Source: Ferrithrix thermotolerans DSM 19514 (GTDB lineage: Bacteria; Actinomycetota; Acidimicrobiia; Acidimicrobiales; CAIXPF01). From it: a stretch of 64,000 nt of DNA. The stretch spans positions 1-64,000 of the forward strand of contig CAMDQT010000017.1 of NCBI GenBank assembly GCA_945906305.1, given 5' to 3'. Of the stretch, positions 27,015-36,857 are shown piece by piece. The notes under the pieces were generated by a model. It ran no database searches, was not told the DNA's origin, and saw nothing but the letters and a program-made list of their open reading frames with translations. Every line of letters starts with the position of its first letter. Position 1 is the first letter of the stretch. A program made the translations under genes and the position numbers.

Positions 27015-28486
27015 ACCCAAACCCCGTCGGCCAGCAGCCGATCGCGGTGTTGGGCATCGAGGTGGGCCAGGTCGCCGCATCTCGATCCCGCGGGAAGGAC
27101 CTTGCCGGGATTGAAGCGAGCATGCGGATCGAAGGCGTCACGTAGGCGAGCCTGGGCGTCGAGATCGGGTTGGGTGAATTGCCATGCCATGAAGGACTGT
27201 TTCTCCAGGCCGATGCCGTGCTCGCCGGACAAGACCCCACCCGCTTCGAGCGACGCCCGCACAATCTGTTCCCCGGCGGCGTGGACCCGCTCAAGGATGC
27301 CCGGTTCAGCGGCATCGAAGACCAGCAAGGGATGCAGGTTGCCGTCACCGGCATGAAAGACGTTCATCACGATCAGCTCGTGGCGCTCCGCAATGGCGTA
27401 CACCTGTTGCAGCACGTCGAGCAGCTTGGTACGCGGCACGACGGTGTCGTGCAGGTAATAGTTGGGCTTGACCCGGGCCACGGCTCCGAACGCCGTCTTT
27501 CGGCCCTTCCACAGCAGCATCCGTTCGGCCTCGTCAGCCGCAATTCGCACCGACCGGGCTCCTTGCTCCCGGCACACCTGCTCGATGATGGCGGTCTCGG
27601 CAGCAACACCACTGGGCAGTCCGTCTACTTCGACGAGGAGGATTGCACCGGCATCGGTGGGATAGCCGGCCCCGACGAAGGCTTCCACGGCCTGGGTGAT
27701 GCGCTGATCCATCATCTCAATGGCGGCGGGCACCACCCCTGCGGCGATGATGGCGGAAACCGCCGCCGCGGCGTGGGCCGGTTCGACGAAATCGGCGAGC
27801 AACGTGTTGACGGCGGGCGGGTTGGGGGTGAGCCGCACCGCGATACGGGTGGCGATGCCCAGACATCCCTCACTGCCCACGAACGCCCCGCGCAGGTCGT
27901 ACCCGTCGGGGTCCGCACCGAGTCCCCCCAGCATGGCCAGTTCACCGTCGGGCAGCACCACTTCGATCGCCACGATATGGGCGCTGGTCACGCCGTAGGC
28001 AAGGCAGTGCGGACCACCGGAGTTGTTGGCCACGTTGCCACCGAGTGAGCAGGACTGTTGCGAGGACGGGTCGGGGGCGAAATGGAACCCCAGCGGGCGT
28101 AGCTGCCGGGTCAGATCCAGGTTGATGACGCCGGGTTGTACCCAGGCCACCCGATTGGCCAGGTCGACCTCGACATCGACCATCTTGGTGGTGACGATGA
28201 GCACCGGCTGCTGCACGGGTACCGCGCCACCGGCCAGCCCCGTTCCCGAGCCCCGGGGCACGATGGCTCGACCATGACGAAGGGCGACGCGGACCGCGGC
28301 TTGGACCTCGGCAGTGGTTCGAGGGAAGCACACCACCCCAGCATCGCCACGCATGAGCGAGGCGTCGCGACCATAAAGGGCCCGTTCCAAATGATCGGTA
28401 TGAACCCTATCGGCGCTCAGGCAAGCGGCAAGTTCAATGACGAGCGCGTCATTGAGGCGCGGCTCAACCGCTGTCGTCCTCGTCAT
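27011..28486 (-). CDS. glcD: FAD-linked oxidase, glycolate oxidase subunit GlcD
   Basis: RGSGTGLAGGAVP, NVANNSGGPHCLAYGVTSAHI, FHAGDGNLHPLLVFD, SGEHGIGLEKQ. Confidence 0.93.
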   Translation of the reverse strand: MTRTTAVEPRLNDALVIELAACLSADRVHTDHLERALYGRDASLMRGDAGVVCFPRTTAEVQAAVRVALRHGRAIVPRGSGTGLAGGAVPVQQPVLIVTTKMVDVEVDLANRVAWVQPGVINLDLTRQLRPLGFHFAPDPSSQQSCSLGGNVANNSGGPHCLAYGVTSAHIVAIEVVLPDGELAMLGGLGADPDGYDLRGAFVGSEGCLGIATRIAVRLTPNPPAVNTLLADFVEPAHAAAAVSAIIAAGVVPAAIEMMDQRITQAVEAFVGAGYPTDAGAILLVEVDGLPSGVAAETAIIEQVCREQGARSVRIAADEAERMLLWKGRKTAFGAVARVKPNYYLHDTVVPRTKLLDVLQQVYAIAERHELIVMNVFHAGDGNLHPLLVFDAAEPGILERVHAAGEQIVRASLEAGGVLSGEHGIGLEKQSFMAWQFTQPDLDAQARLRDAFDPHARFNPGKVLPAGSRCGDLAHLDAQHRDRLLADGVWV

Positions 28487-28646
28487 CTTCCTCGTCGTTT
28501 GTGCCTTCGAACTCGAGGTTGTCGTCCTCAGCGTCACGAGTCGGCGCTTCCTTCTGCAAGCTTTCCAAGAGCCTGTCGAAGTCGATATCCGATGAACGCT
28601 TCAACGCCCGAGCCTCTTCGAAGCGGCGATGTCGACCCTTTTTCAC
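28464..28646 (-). CDS. small basic-to-acidic protein (60 aa)
   Basis: GTG start; VKKGRHRRFEEARALKRSSDIDFDRLLESLQKEAPTRDAEDDNLEFEGTNDEEDDEDDSG. Confidence 0.55.
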   Translation of the reverse strand: MKKGRHRRFEEARALKRSSDIDFDRLLESLQKEAPTRDAEDDNLEFEGTNDEEDDEDDSG

Positions 28647-28841
28647 GGGCCTGCTCCCCAAGTTGACATGCGTCCCTGACCTGGGAAGCTTAGCACGGCA
28701 ATCCATGGCCACGTTCCAACGTCAAACGCCTTCACCGCGGCCACTGCAAAGATCTCGCCACCCGCACCGACGTTGACGTCTTGCAGCCTAGATCAGCCGC
28801 CAGCGCAGAGCCAGCATCGTCATGGGGGAAGCTCGGAGTGA

Positions 28842-30023
28842 TCAAAGGGGCCGGACTGAGCGAGGCTCGATCACCAATCCACCGCGTCCGTCGAAGGCCA
28901 AGGCGGCCTCTCCACGCAGCAGTTGGCGGATCTGGTGGCCGATCAACTCGGCCCGCCAGCCGAGCGCCAGGCGGGCTTGGGGGTCCTCGCGAAGGAAGTC
29001 TTCGAGATCGGTCCGGGTGGCGAGGAGGGTGGCGTCGAGCTCCAGATCACGAGCGAGCTGCGCCACCCAGGCACTCAACAGGCCAATAGCCCCCCGCAGT
29101 TCGCGGGGCACCTCATTGCGCACGTTGACGGCCTGTACCGGGACCGGGGACGCTTGGCCCAGGCGGACCGCGGCGAGCAGCTCTTCGCCCAGCGAACCAC
29201 GAGAGTGGCGGTCTTCCACCCCACGAACCTTGCGTAAGTCCTCCGCGCTGCTCGGCGCCTTCTGGGCGATACCGGCAATGGCGAGGTCGGATAGCACATG
29301 GCGGACCGGAATGTCGCTTGCTGCGGCGCGCCGTTCCCGCCACGCAGCAACGGCCCGGGCGACCCCCAGTGCTTTGCCTCGCAACTGGCGAACCTCCTTG
29401 ACCCGTAGAAACGCCTCGTCGGGGTTGCGGCCGCCACGAGAGCGATTGACCAGCAGCGCACACTCCGCCTCCGCCCAGCTCAGCCGCCCCCGCTGCTCGA
29501 GCTCGGTGGTGAGCAGATCCTGCAAGTGCAGTAGTTCGGCCACATCAGAGGCGGCATAGCGCAGCTGATCGTCGCTCAGGGGACGGCGTAGCCAGTCGGT
29601 GAGTCGGTCGCCCTTGGCTAGCGCCCTACCCAGGCGGCGTTCATGCAATTCCGACAGCGAGGGCGAAGACATGCCGATGAACCCGGCCGCGATCTGGGTG
29701 TCGAACACCTGCTTGGGGATGGTCCCACAGGCCAGCTCCAGTACCTCAAGGTCCTGGGTGGCGGCATGGAAGACCACCGTCGCGTCGCCGGCAAGAATCT
29801 CCCCCAACGGGGCGATATCGACCGCGAGGGGGTCGATCAGCACCACGTGGTCGGGCCAGGCGATCTGCACCAAAGCCAGGCGTGGGTAATAAGTACGCTC
29901 GCGGTGGAACTCGGTGTCCAGCGCAAAGCGCGGCTGCAAGCGGAGGGCGCTGAGCACATCATTCAATGCCTCCGCGGTCGTAACGACCGTGGGCACTTGC
30001 GCCGCCAGGGGCATCGCAGCCAT
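28842..30023 (-). CDS. rnd: ribonuclease D (DEDD exonuclease plus HRDC)
   Basis: FALDTEFHRERTYYPRLALVQIA, VFHAATQDLEVLE, YAASDVAELLHLQDLL. Confidence 0.9.
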   Translation of the reverse strand: MAAMPLAAQVPTVVTTAEALNDVLSALRLQPRFALDTEFHRERTYYPRLALVQIAWPDHVVLIDPLAVDIAPLGEILAGDATVVFHAATQDLEVLELACGTIPKQVFDTQIAAGFIGMSSPSLSELHERRLGRALAKGDRLTDWLRRPLSDDQLRYAASDVAELLHLQDLLTTELEQRGRLSWAEAECALLVNRSRGGRNPDEAFLRVKEVRQLRGKALGVARAVAAWRERRAAASDIPVRHVLSDLAIAGIAQKAPSSAEDLRKVRGVEDRHSRGSLGEELLAAVRLGQASPVPVQAVNVRNEVPRELRGAIGLLSAWVAQLARDLELDATLLATRTDLEDFLREDPQARLALGWRAELIGHQIRQLLRGEAALAFDGRGGLVIEPRSVRPL

Positions 30024-30028
30024 GGACG

Positions 30029-30382
30029 TCAGTGGGCCGGTCCGCTGACGCTGGGCAAACCTGCTTCGACCCAGGCCCGGGTTCCGCCGCCGACGTTGGT
30101 GGCGGAAGCACCCCTGTCGTTCAGCCACTCCGCCGCCCGCTCGCTGCGCGCCCCAGCTTGGCAAATGATCAGAATGGGGCGGTCGAGCGGAATCTCGTCC
30201 ACGCGGCTGGTGAGGTCACTCAGCGGAATCAGCTGCGCTCCCTGAGCGTGCACGTCGGCATACTCCTCGGGCTCTCGCACATCGAAGAGCAGCTCACCGG
30301 ATTGCATCCGGCGGGCTGCTTCGTGGACATCGACCTCGGGTACCGCGTCTTCGCTCACGGGTGGCGAGCTTAGCGCTGCCAC
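30029..30382 (-). CDS. rhodanese-like domain protein
   Basis: LLFDVREPEEYADVHAQGAQLIPLSDL, IICQAGARSERAAEWL. Confidence 0.87.
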   Translation of the reverse strand: MAALSSPPVSEDAVPEVDVHEAARRMQSGELLFDVREPEEYADVHAQGAQLIPLSDLTSRVDEIPLDRPILIICQAGARSERAAEWLNDRGASATNVGGGTRAWVEAGLPSVSGPAH

Positions 30383-31050
30383 CCCGAGAGCTCAGCGGAC
30401 CTGTCGTCCAGACCCGCCTGGGCCGGCAGGCGATCGGGGGTGTCGGCATCGTCGAGTCGCCAGCGGTGGGTTGGGGCCAGCGTCACCTCGGTGACCACGA
30501 GTCCGGCTAGAGCAGCCCGAACCGATCGCTCGCCGCGGTCAAAGGCCTGTTGCGCGGCTTCGCGGACCAGCATTGGACGGTAGGCAGCGCTGAGCAGTTG
30601 CACGCGTCCACCCAGGATGGGGGCCGCAACCGCGGCGTCGGGTCGGGCGCGGAGGGCGGACAGGACCGGGGTGAGTACCGCGGCGTCGACGTGGGGCAGA
30701 TCACAGGTGAGCACCATGATCAGCGCATTGCTGCTCGCTGGCGCGCCGCGGTGGTCAGGGAGGGGGCACAGCCCGCCGAACGCGCTGAGCAATGCCCCTA
30801 GGGGTCCTTCACCGGGGTACTGGTCGGCCACCACCGGCAGATCCCAACGCGCTAATGCCGCGGCGTCCCCGCCGATGGCACAAATCGAACTCGCCCCTGC
30901 GCCGAGCAGCGCGTCCGCCGCGATGCGGGCCATGGCCCGCCCGCCGATCTCGATGAGTGCCTTGTCCTGGCCCATGCGACGACTCTGGCCGCCGCACAGG
31001 ACGACCCCATGAAAGCTCAGTCCGTCCGCCAACGCTGTGCGCACCCCCAC
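30370..31050 (-). CDS. mobA: molybdenum cofactor guanylyltransferase (MobA-like NTP transferase)
   Basis: GVVLCGGQSRRMGQDKALIEIGG, VLTCDLPHVD. Confidence 0.87.
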   Translation of the reverse strand: MGVRTALADGLSFHGVVLCGGQSRRMGQDKALIEIGGRAMARIAADALLGAGASSICAIGGDAAALARWDLPVVADQYPGEGPLGALLSAFGGLCPLPDHRGAPASSNALIMVLTCDLPHVDAAVLTPVLSALRARPDAAVAAPILGGRVQLLSAAYRPMLVREAAQQAFDRGERSVRAALAGLVVTEVTLAPTHRWRLDDADTPDRLPAQAGLDDRSAELSGWQR

Positions 31051-31057
31051 CTGGCAC

Positions 31058-31498
31058 TCAACCTAAATCGGCCGGCGGCCACGAAGGGTCGCACTGCTGG
31101 AGGAACAGTGCACAGCGTTGCGCTTCGTCGTGCTCCTCGATGGCCGTGGCCGCCAGAGTCAGTCCAGCCATACAACGCAGGAAGCCTCGATTGGTCTCGT
31201 TTCGCCACCGCACATACCCGCTCCCCCGCCAGCCGTTTTGGCGCAGACGGTCCAGGCCCCGGTGATAGCCGACCCGAAAGGCGGCGTAGGCCTCGACGTC
31301 GTCGCGGGCGAGGGCCCCAAGCTGCGCCCACGCATCGAGGAAACGGGGGTAGGACGCCACGACGGCGGACACGGCGCTGCGCCGTTGCGGCTCGGGGAGC
31401 GCGAGGGCCATCCGTAAGGCTTCAAGCGCCACGGGCTCTTCGGATGGGAGGACGGTCTCCGGCGGACCGGAGGTGAACTGCATCGGGGTGTCAGCCAT
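31058..31498 (-). CDS. DUF3151 domain-containing protein
   Basis: DAWAQLGALARDDVEAYAAFRVGYHRGLDRLRQNGWRGSGYVRWRNETNRGFLRCMAGL. Confidence 0.8.
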   Translation of the reverse strand: MADTPMQFTSGPPETVLPSEEPVALEALRMALALPEPQRRSAVSAVVASYPRFLDAWAQLGALARDDVEAYAAFRVGYHRGLDRLRQNGWRGSGYVRWRNETNRGFLRCMAGLTLAATAIEEHDEAQRCALFLQQCDPSWPPADLG

Positions 31499-31504
31499 GG
31501 AGTC

Positions 31505-31510
31505 AGACTA
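31505..31510 (-). promoter_or_regulatory. candidate -10 (TAGTCT) 6 nt before ATG 31498; leaderless
   Basis: TAGTCT-gactcc-ATG on minus strand. Confidence 0.5.
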
Positions 31511-31526
31511 GGGGCCACCAGGACGC

Positions 31527-32966
31527 TCAGGTGACGTGTACAACTCGCAGCACGTCCGTCGCCGGGGCGCGGGCATCGGTACCGGCAAGCACGACGACCA
31601 CGTCTCCCGCCCGGGTGTAACCCCGCGCCTTGGACACCGCCACCGCTTCGGTCACCATCTCGTCATTGGACGCAAAGTAGGAGAGCGGCAGAGGCACCGT
31701 GCCCCATGAGAGGGTCAGTTGGTTGATCGTGCGTTCGTCGGGGCTAAAGGCCAAGATCTTGGCGTCGGGACGGTAGCGGGCCATGGCCCGCGCCGTGAAC
31801 CCCGACCGGGTAATGCACATGATCGCCGTGCAGCGAAGGTCTCGTGCCACGCGTGCCGCGGCCATGGTGAGGGCATCGGTGACCTGGCGGTCGAGGGCGC
31901 TGGGCTCGTTCATGTGCAATTCGACCATCTGGCGGGCCCAACCGCTGTAGTCGAAGTTGGCGTCGGCACGGGCGGCAAGGCGGGCCATGGTGCGCACGAC
32001 GTTGGCTGGATCGTGCCCGATGGCGGTCTCGCCCGAAAGCATCACCGCGGAGGAACCATCGAAAACGGCGTTGGCCACATCAGATGCCTCGGCCCGCGTC
32101 GGCGTGGCGGCGTACACCATCGACTCGAGCATCTGGGTCGCCGTTATCGTGGGCCGACCCTTGGCTATACACATGCGAATTATTTGCTTCTGCAGGTGGG
32201 GCAACTCCTCAATGGAGCATTCGTTGCCGAGGTCACCGCGGGCGATCATGATGGCCCCTGCGGCGTCGATGATGCCCTCCAGGTTCTGCACCGCGGCCCG
32301 GGTTTCGATTTTCGCCACGACGAGGGGGCCGCGCGGGTGAGGTTCGGTGCCCACTCGACGGATGTCATGGGCCGAGCGCACGAAGCTCACGGCCACCATG
32401 TCAACACCGGCCTCGACGAAAGCGTCGAGGATGCGCAGATCCTCCCGGGTGGGGGTGGAAAGCTGGAGGCGCTCGGAGGGGATATTTACCCCTGGTCGAC
32501 CCGAGAGCGGACCGCCGTGGGTGACTTGGGCCAACAGACTCCCCCCGTCACGGCCGACGATCTCGCAGCCAATGGCCCCATCACCAAAGCTCAGGGTGTC
32601 GCCGTCTTCGACATGGCTGAGCAACTCGTCGTAGTTGACCTCAATGACCTCGGCCGTCGAGGCCCGGTTGCCGGGGGCGAGACGGATGCTCTGACCCGCC
32701 ACGAGGACGACGCTGTCCGAGCCGAAACTGCCGGCGCGTACCTTGGGCCCGGGCAGGTCGACCAGAGTGCCGACCGGGCGACCAACCTCCGCCGAGAGTT
32801 CTCGAACCCGGCGGTAGAGCTGCAACCCGTCGTCGAGCTTGCCATGGGACATGTTGATGCGGACGCAATCCATGCCAGCGGCGATCATGGCCCGTAAAGT
32901 GGCCTCATCGGAAGAGTTCGGGCCGAGGGTGGCGATGACCTTGGTGCGGCGATTGGCTGATTCCAC
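31527..32966 (-). CDS. pyk: pyruvate kinase
   Basis: RRTKVIATLGPNSSDEATLRAMIAAGMDCVRINMSHG, MIARGDLGNECSIEELPHLQKQII, TATQMLESM. Confidence 0.95.
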   Translation of the reverse strand: MESANRRTKVIATLGPNSSDEATLRAMIAAGMDCVRINMSHGKLDDGLQLYRRVRELSAEVGRPVGTLVDLPGPKVRAGSFGSDSVVLVAGQSIRLAPGNRASTAEVIEVNYDELLSHVEDGDTLSFGDGAIGCEIVGRDGGSLLAQVTHGGPLSGRPGVNIPSERLQLSTPTREDLRILDAFVEAGVDMVAVSFVRSAHDIRRVGTEPHPRGPLVVAKIETRAAVQNLEGIIDAAGAIMIARGDLGNECSIEELPHLQKQIIRMCIAKGRPTITATQMLESMVYAATPTRAEASDVANAVFDGSSAVMLSGETAIGHDPANVVRTMARLAARADANFDYSGWARQMVELHMNEPSALDRQVTDALTMAAARVARDLRCTAIMCITRSGFTARAMARYRPDAKILAFSPDERTINQLTLSWGTVPLPLSYFASNDEMVTEAVAVSKARGYTRAGDVVVVLAGTDARAPATDVLRVVHVT

Positions 32967-32973
32967 CACCACT

Positions 32974-32979
32974 ACGCTA
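32974..32979 (-). promoter_or_regulatory. candidate -10 (TAGCGT) 7 nt before GTG 32966; leaderless
   Basis: TAGCGT-agtggtg-GTG on minus strand; resolves the choice among three tandem GTG codons. Confidence 0.5.
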
Positions 32980-33226
32980 GCGGGGCTCGACCGTTCCCGA
33001 TGAAGATCGCCCACGACCAACGCCTGAGTTTCGGATGTCGCCCTCCCCCACAGCTTGGGTTGGGGTGGCGCGGCATGGATGAGCAACAGTTACCCTGCGT
33101 GGCTGGAGCGCGCGGTGCCGTGTGGCGCCTACGGGCTGGACCACCAACAGCAGGACTCCCTGAACCGAACGCATCGTGGCGATCCGAGCCGGTCGCACCC
33201 ACGATCCCCATCTGAAGCGAGCCACC

Positions 33227-33841
33227 ATGGCGCAACGAGGTATTGAAATCGACCGGAGCGGCCGGACCCCCGCCGGGCGGGGTTTGGCCTGCGCTGCTCG
33301 GCGGGGCCTCGGGGCGCTAACCGTGGCGGCGATGGTCTTGGTCAGCGCGTGTAGCGGAGACACGAGCGCTTCAAGCGACACGACGGCGGGTCCACCGGCT
33401 CCGGAGCCGACAAGCTACGTGGTGCCGCCCATCGCCGAGGACGCCATCGCAGAGATCTGCGCCGCGGCCGCGGACATCGTGGCTGTCGACTCTGAGATTG
33501 GGGCCACGCTGTCCCCGATCCTGGTCCTCGATGCCAGCGAGGAGGCCGACCGGCAACTGATCGCGGCGTTAGCGACGGTCATGCCCCTCATCACCCGAGC
33601 GGCTGGAGGTTACGACCGGATGGCGGCGGTGTTGCCCCAGTCTCTGGCGGTGGACGCCAAGACGGTGGGCGATGGCACCCTTGCCTTCTACGCCGCGGTC
33701 ACCGCGGTGGCGAACATGGAGGCCCTGATGGCCACCCTGCAGGACGTCGGGTCATTCCCCCAGGAAATGCGTGAGGGCGCGGCTCGACTCGATGCCACTA
33801 CTCGCAAGGTCTGCAACCTGTCCCTCTACAACGCCGCCTAG
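33227..33841 (+). CDS. putative secreted lipoprotein
   Basis: LGALTVAAMVLVSACSGDTSASSDTT: signal peptide and lipobox (VSAC). Confidence 0.65.
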   Translation: MAQRGIEIDRSGRTPAGRGLACAARRGLGALTVAAMVLVSACSGDTSASSDTTAGPPAPEPTSYVVPPIAEDAIAEICAAAADIVAVDSEIGATLSPILVLDASEEADRQLIAALATVMPLITRAAGGYDRMAAVLPQSLAVDAKTVGDGTLAFYAAVTAVANMEALMATLQDVGSFPQEMREGAARLDATTRKVCNLSLYNAA

Positions 33842-33855
33842 CGGGGCGTTCGCCG

Positions 33856-35055
33856 TCAGTTCTTTGGCACTGCGCTCCAGGGCACGTCCTTGTCCACCCG
33901 GACATCGCCCGGCAGACCGAGGGTGCGCTCACCGAGAATGTTGCGCATCACTTCTGACGTTCCGCCCTCGATCGAGTTGGCGCGGGCTCGCAGGAACTGC
34001 TTCTGCAAGCTCGGACGGCCCTGGGGGTGCTCGGTCCGAGGATGGTCATAGTGGTCACCGAGAAGCATGCCCTCGCTGCCAAGCAGTTCGACTACGAATG
34101 CCGTGAGTTCCTTGTTCAGTTCGGCCATGGCGAGCTTGGCGATGGAACCTTCCGGTCCCGGGTTGGAGGCGTTGCGGTTCGCCGCGGCCCGCACGTTCGT
34201 GAGGCGCAGGATCTCGGCTCGGATCCAAAACTGCATCAATTGGTCACGGCGAGCCGCATCTCCCGCAGCGCGCTCCTGATAGAGAGCGACCGCCTGGCCG
34301 ATGAGGCCAGATCCCCGTGGCGCGATGGCGCCGCCGATGGACACCCGTTCGTTCATCAGCGTGGTGATGGCGACCCGCCAGCCGTCGCCGACGGCGCCCA
34401 TCCGCTCCTCGTCAGCAATGCGGGCATCGGTGAAGTACACCTCGTTGAACTCGGCCTCTCCGTTGATCTGGCGGAGCGGACGAACCTCGACACCCGGTTG
34501 ATGCATGTCGATCACGAAATAACTGAGGCCCTTGTGCTTGGGCATATCAGGGTCGGTTCGGGCGAGCAGCATCCCCCATCGGGCGCGATGGGCCAAGCTC
34601 GTCCACACCTTCTGGCCGTTGATGATCCACTCGTCGCCGTCACGTACCGCCCGGGTGCCCAAGCCCGCGACATCGGATCCGGCCCCGGGTTCGGAGAACA
34701 TCTGGCACCAGAGTTCCTCGCAGGTGAAGATCGGACGCAGGTAACGCCGTCGCTGGGCGAGGCTGCCATGGGTGGCGATGGTCGGCGCCCCCATGCCGTA
34801 CCCCATGGGATTGACCGTCATCGGGTTGATGGCGCCGGCGGCGAATACCCGCTCGTTGACCAGGCGCTGAAGCTTGGGTGACAGGCCCAGGCCGCCAAGG
34901 CCCTCTGGATGGTGTACCCAGGCCAACCCGAGGTCAAATTGGCGACCGAGAAAATCGCCCGCGGGCACCTTTGACGGATCAAACTCCCTCAGAAGTTGGC
35001 CAGTGAGAGCGAGAACCCTCGCCTCGTCGGTCTCGGTATCCTCGACGCTCGCCAT
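33856..35055 (-). CDS. acyl-CoA dehydrogenase
   Basis: CQMFSEPGAGSDVAGLGTRAVRDGDEWIINGQKVWTSLAH; IEGGTSEVMRNILGER. Confidence 0.93.
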   Translation of the reverse strand: MASVEDTETDEARVLALTGQLLREFDPSKVPAGDFLGRQFDLGLAWVHHPEGLGGLGLSPKLQRLVNERVFAAGAINPMTVNPMGYGMGAPTIATHGSLAQRRRYLRPIFTCEELWCQMFSEPGAGSDVAGLGTRAVRDGDEWIINGQKVWTSLAHRARWGMLLARTDPDMPKHKGLSYFVIDMHQPGVEVRPLRQINGEAEFNEVYFTDARIADEERMGAVGDGWRVAITTLMNERVSIGGAIAPRGSGLIGQAVALYQERAAGDAARRDQLMQFWIRAEILRLTNVRAAANRNASNPGPEGSIAKLAMAELNKELTAFVVELLGSEGMLLGDHYDHPRTEHPQGRPSLQKQFLRARANSIEGGTSEVMRNILGERTLGLPGDVRVDKDVPWSAVPKN

Positions 35056-35173
35056 GTCGTTCCTTGGGCATATCGGGGCAGTCCGGCGGACCGCCAAGAG
35101 CGGCGCGAAGCATACCGAGCGGCTGCTCGTCGCGCCGTGACGGCAAGTGGCACGATGCCCTAGCCGGCGGCGA

Positions 35174-35956
35174 CTAGTTGAGGCGGGCTCGTAACAGTCG
35201 AGACTGGCGGCGAATTTCGTGGTGCTCGGGCAGACCAAGCGAATCGGCGAGGGCCTCAAAGACCGCCGCGGCCTCATCGAACCTGCCCGCGGTGGCCAGC
35301 GCGGTGGCGAGATCGCGACGTTCCGCCGGGGCGAGAGACGGCACGGCCGACCGTAATCGAAGCACCCATCCTTCGAGGTCACGGTCCCGTTTCTGCCGGG
35401 CGATGGCTCCGAGGTTGGCGAGCATGCGGGCCAGGATCGCCCGCGACCCCACCGGAGCGAGCGTGGCCGGGTCAAGTCGCTGTCCACCCGTCACCGCGGC
35501 AAACCGTCGGGCACAACCCTCGGCGTCGAGCCGTCTACCGCCGTCGAAAGCGTCCACATACTGCGTCGGCTCGCTGGTAGTGCCCACCAAGAAATGGCCC
35601 GGCATGGCAATGCCGCTGAGCTCGACACCTATCCTGCGACCGACTTCCAACACCACGACCGAAAGTGCGATGGGTATGCCGACCTTACGTTCGAGCACTC
35701 GGTCGAGATAGGAGTTCTCCGGGTCGTAATAGTCACCCCGGTTACCGCCGAAGCCCTCGACGACGAAGAGGTGGTGACAGAGCGCATCAAGAGTGGGCGA
35801 GCCGACCCGCTCGGCCAAGGCGTCAAGGGTTGCCAGTCCAGCCGCTACGTCGAGCTCAGGGCGGGCATGGGCCGCTATGAGCAACGCCGCCTCGTCGAGG
35901 GGCAACGTTGCTTCCGGTCCACCGACGAGTTGGACAAACCGTTCGGTCGGGGTCAT
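35174..35956 (-). CDS. SirB1-type transglutaminase-like / TPR protein
   Basis: LFVVEGFGGNRGDYYDPENSYLDRVLERKVGIPIALSVVVLEVGRRIGVELSGIAMPGHFLVG. Confidence 0.85.
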   Translation of the reverse strand: MTPTERFVQLVGGPEATLPLDEAALLIAAHARPELDVAAGLATLDALAERVGSPTLDALCHHLFVVEGFGGNRGDYYDPENSYLDRVLERKVGIPIALSVVVLEVGRRIGVELSGIAMPGHFLVGTTSEPTQYVDAFDGGRRLDAEGCARRFAAVTGGQRLDPATLAPVGSRAILARMLANLGAIARQKRDRDLEGWVLRLRSAVPSLAPAERRDLATALATAGRFDEAAAVFEALADSLGLPEHHEIRRQSRLLRARLN

Positions 35957-35962
35957 GGGTCC

Positions 35963-35968
35963 AGGTTA
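35963..35968 (-). promoter_or_regulatory. candidate -10 (TAACCT) 6 nt before ATG 35956; leaderless
   Basis: TAACCT-ggaccc-ATG on minus strand. Confidence 0.5.
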
Positions 35969-36017
35969 GGCGGCTGAGGGGCCAGGCTCGCGCCAACGGC
36001 GAGACCTCCCCGGGCGG

Positions 36018-36023
36018 TACCTT
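36018..36023 (+). promoter_or_regulatory. candidate -10 (TACCTT) 6 nt before ATG 36030; leaderless
   Basis: TACCTT-cgggcc-ATG. Confidence 0.5.
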
Positions 36024-36029
36024 CGGGCC

Positions 36030-36833
36030 ATGCGCCATCCATTCCTCGATCACCCTGCGCCGCTGGTGTACGCCCATCGGGGCGGCGGCGCTGAGGCTCC
36101 CGAGAATTCGATGACCGCGTTCGCTCACGCCGTAGCAGTCGGGTTCGTCTACCTCGAAACCGACGTTCATCTCAGTGCGGACGGTGTTCTGATGGCGCTG
36201 CACGATGACCGATTGGAACGAGTGAGCAACGGGCGAGGACGGGTATCGGACTACACGGCGAGCGAACTCGCCGGGCTGCGGCTACGCGACGTTGAGGGGT
36301 CGCTCACCACGGAGCCGATTGCCACTCTGGAGGAGTTGGTGACCACCTGGCCGCAGGCCCGATGGAACATCGATGTCAAAGATGATCTCGGCGTTGAGCC
36401 GCTCGGCGATCTCCTCGAGCGACTCAAGCTGCTCGACCGCTGCTGCATCGGCGCGTTTTCAGGCCGTCGACTGCGGCGTCTACGCCAGCGATTTGGCAGT
36501 CGTTTGTGCACCTCGATGGGTCCCGGGGAGGTGACATGGCTTCGGGCGGAGGGCTTTGGCGCGCCGCATCGTCGGCCCGCCGGGCTCATTGCGCAGGTAC
36601 CCCTACGGCTCACGCTGACCCGACGTATCGCGGGGCGAGCCCTGTCGGTGCCGGTGGTCGACCAGCGGTTTCTGACCGCGTGCAACCGGCTCGCCATCCC
36701 CGTGCATGTGTGGACCGTGAATGACGCCACCGAGATGGACAGGCTGCTCGATTGCGGGGTCCAAGGGTTCATGACCGACAAGCCTCGACTCGCCGCCGCG
36801 GTGTTGCGGGCCCGAGGCCTGTGGCCGGACTGA
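36030..36833 (+). CDS. glycerophosphodiester phosphodiesterase
   Basis: VYAHRGGGAEAPENSMTAFAHAVAVGFVYLETDVHLSADGVLMALHDDRLERVSNGRG. Confidence 0.93.
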   Translation: MRHPFLDHPAPLVYAHRGGGAEAPENSMTAFAHAVAVGFVYLETDVHLSADGVLMALHDDRLERVSNGRGRVSDYTASELAGLRLRDVEGSLTTEPIATLEELVTTWPQARWNIDVKDDLGVEPLGDLLERLKLLDRCCIGAFSGRRLRRLRQRFGSRLCTSMGPGEVTWLRAEGFGAPHRRPAGLIAQVPLRLTLTRRIAGRALSVPVVDQRFLTACNRLAIPVHVWTVNDATEMDRLLDCGVQGFMTDKPRLAAAVLRARGLWPD

Positions 36834-36857
36834 GCGCGTCGCCGGGCCGACCCGCCG

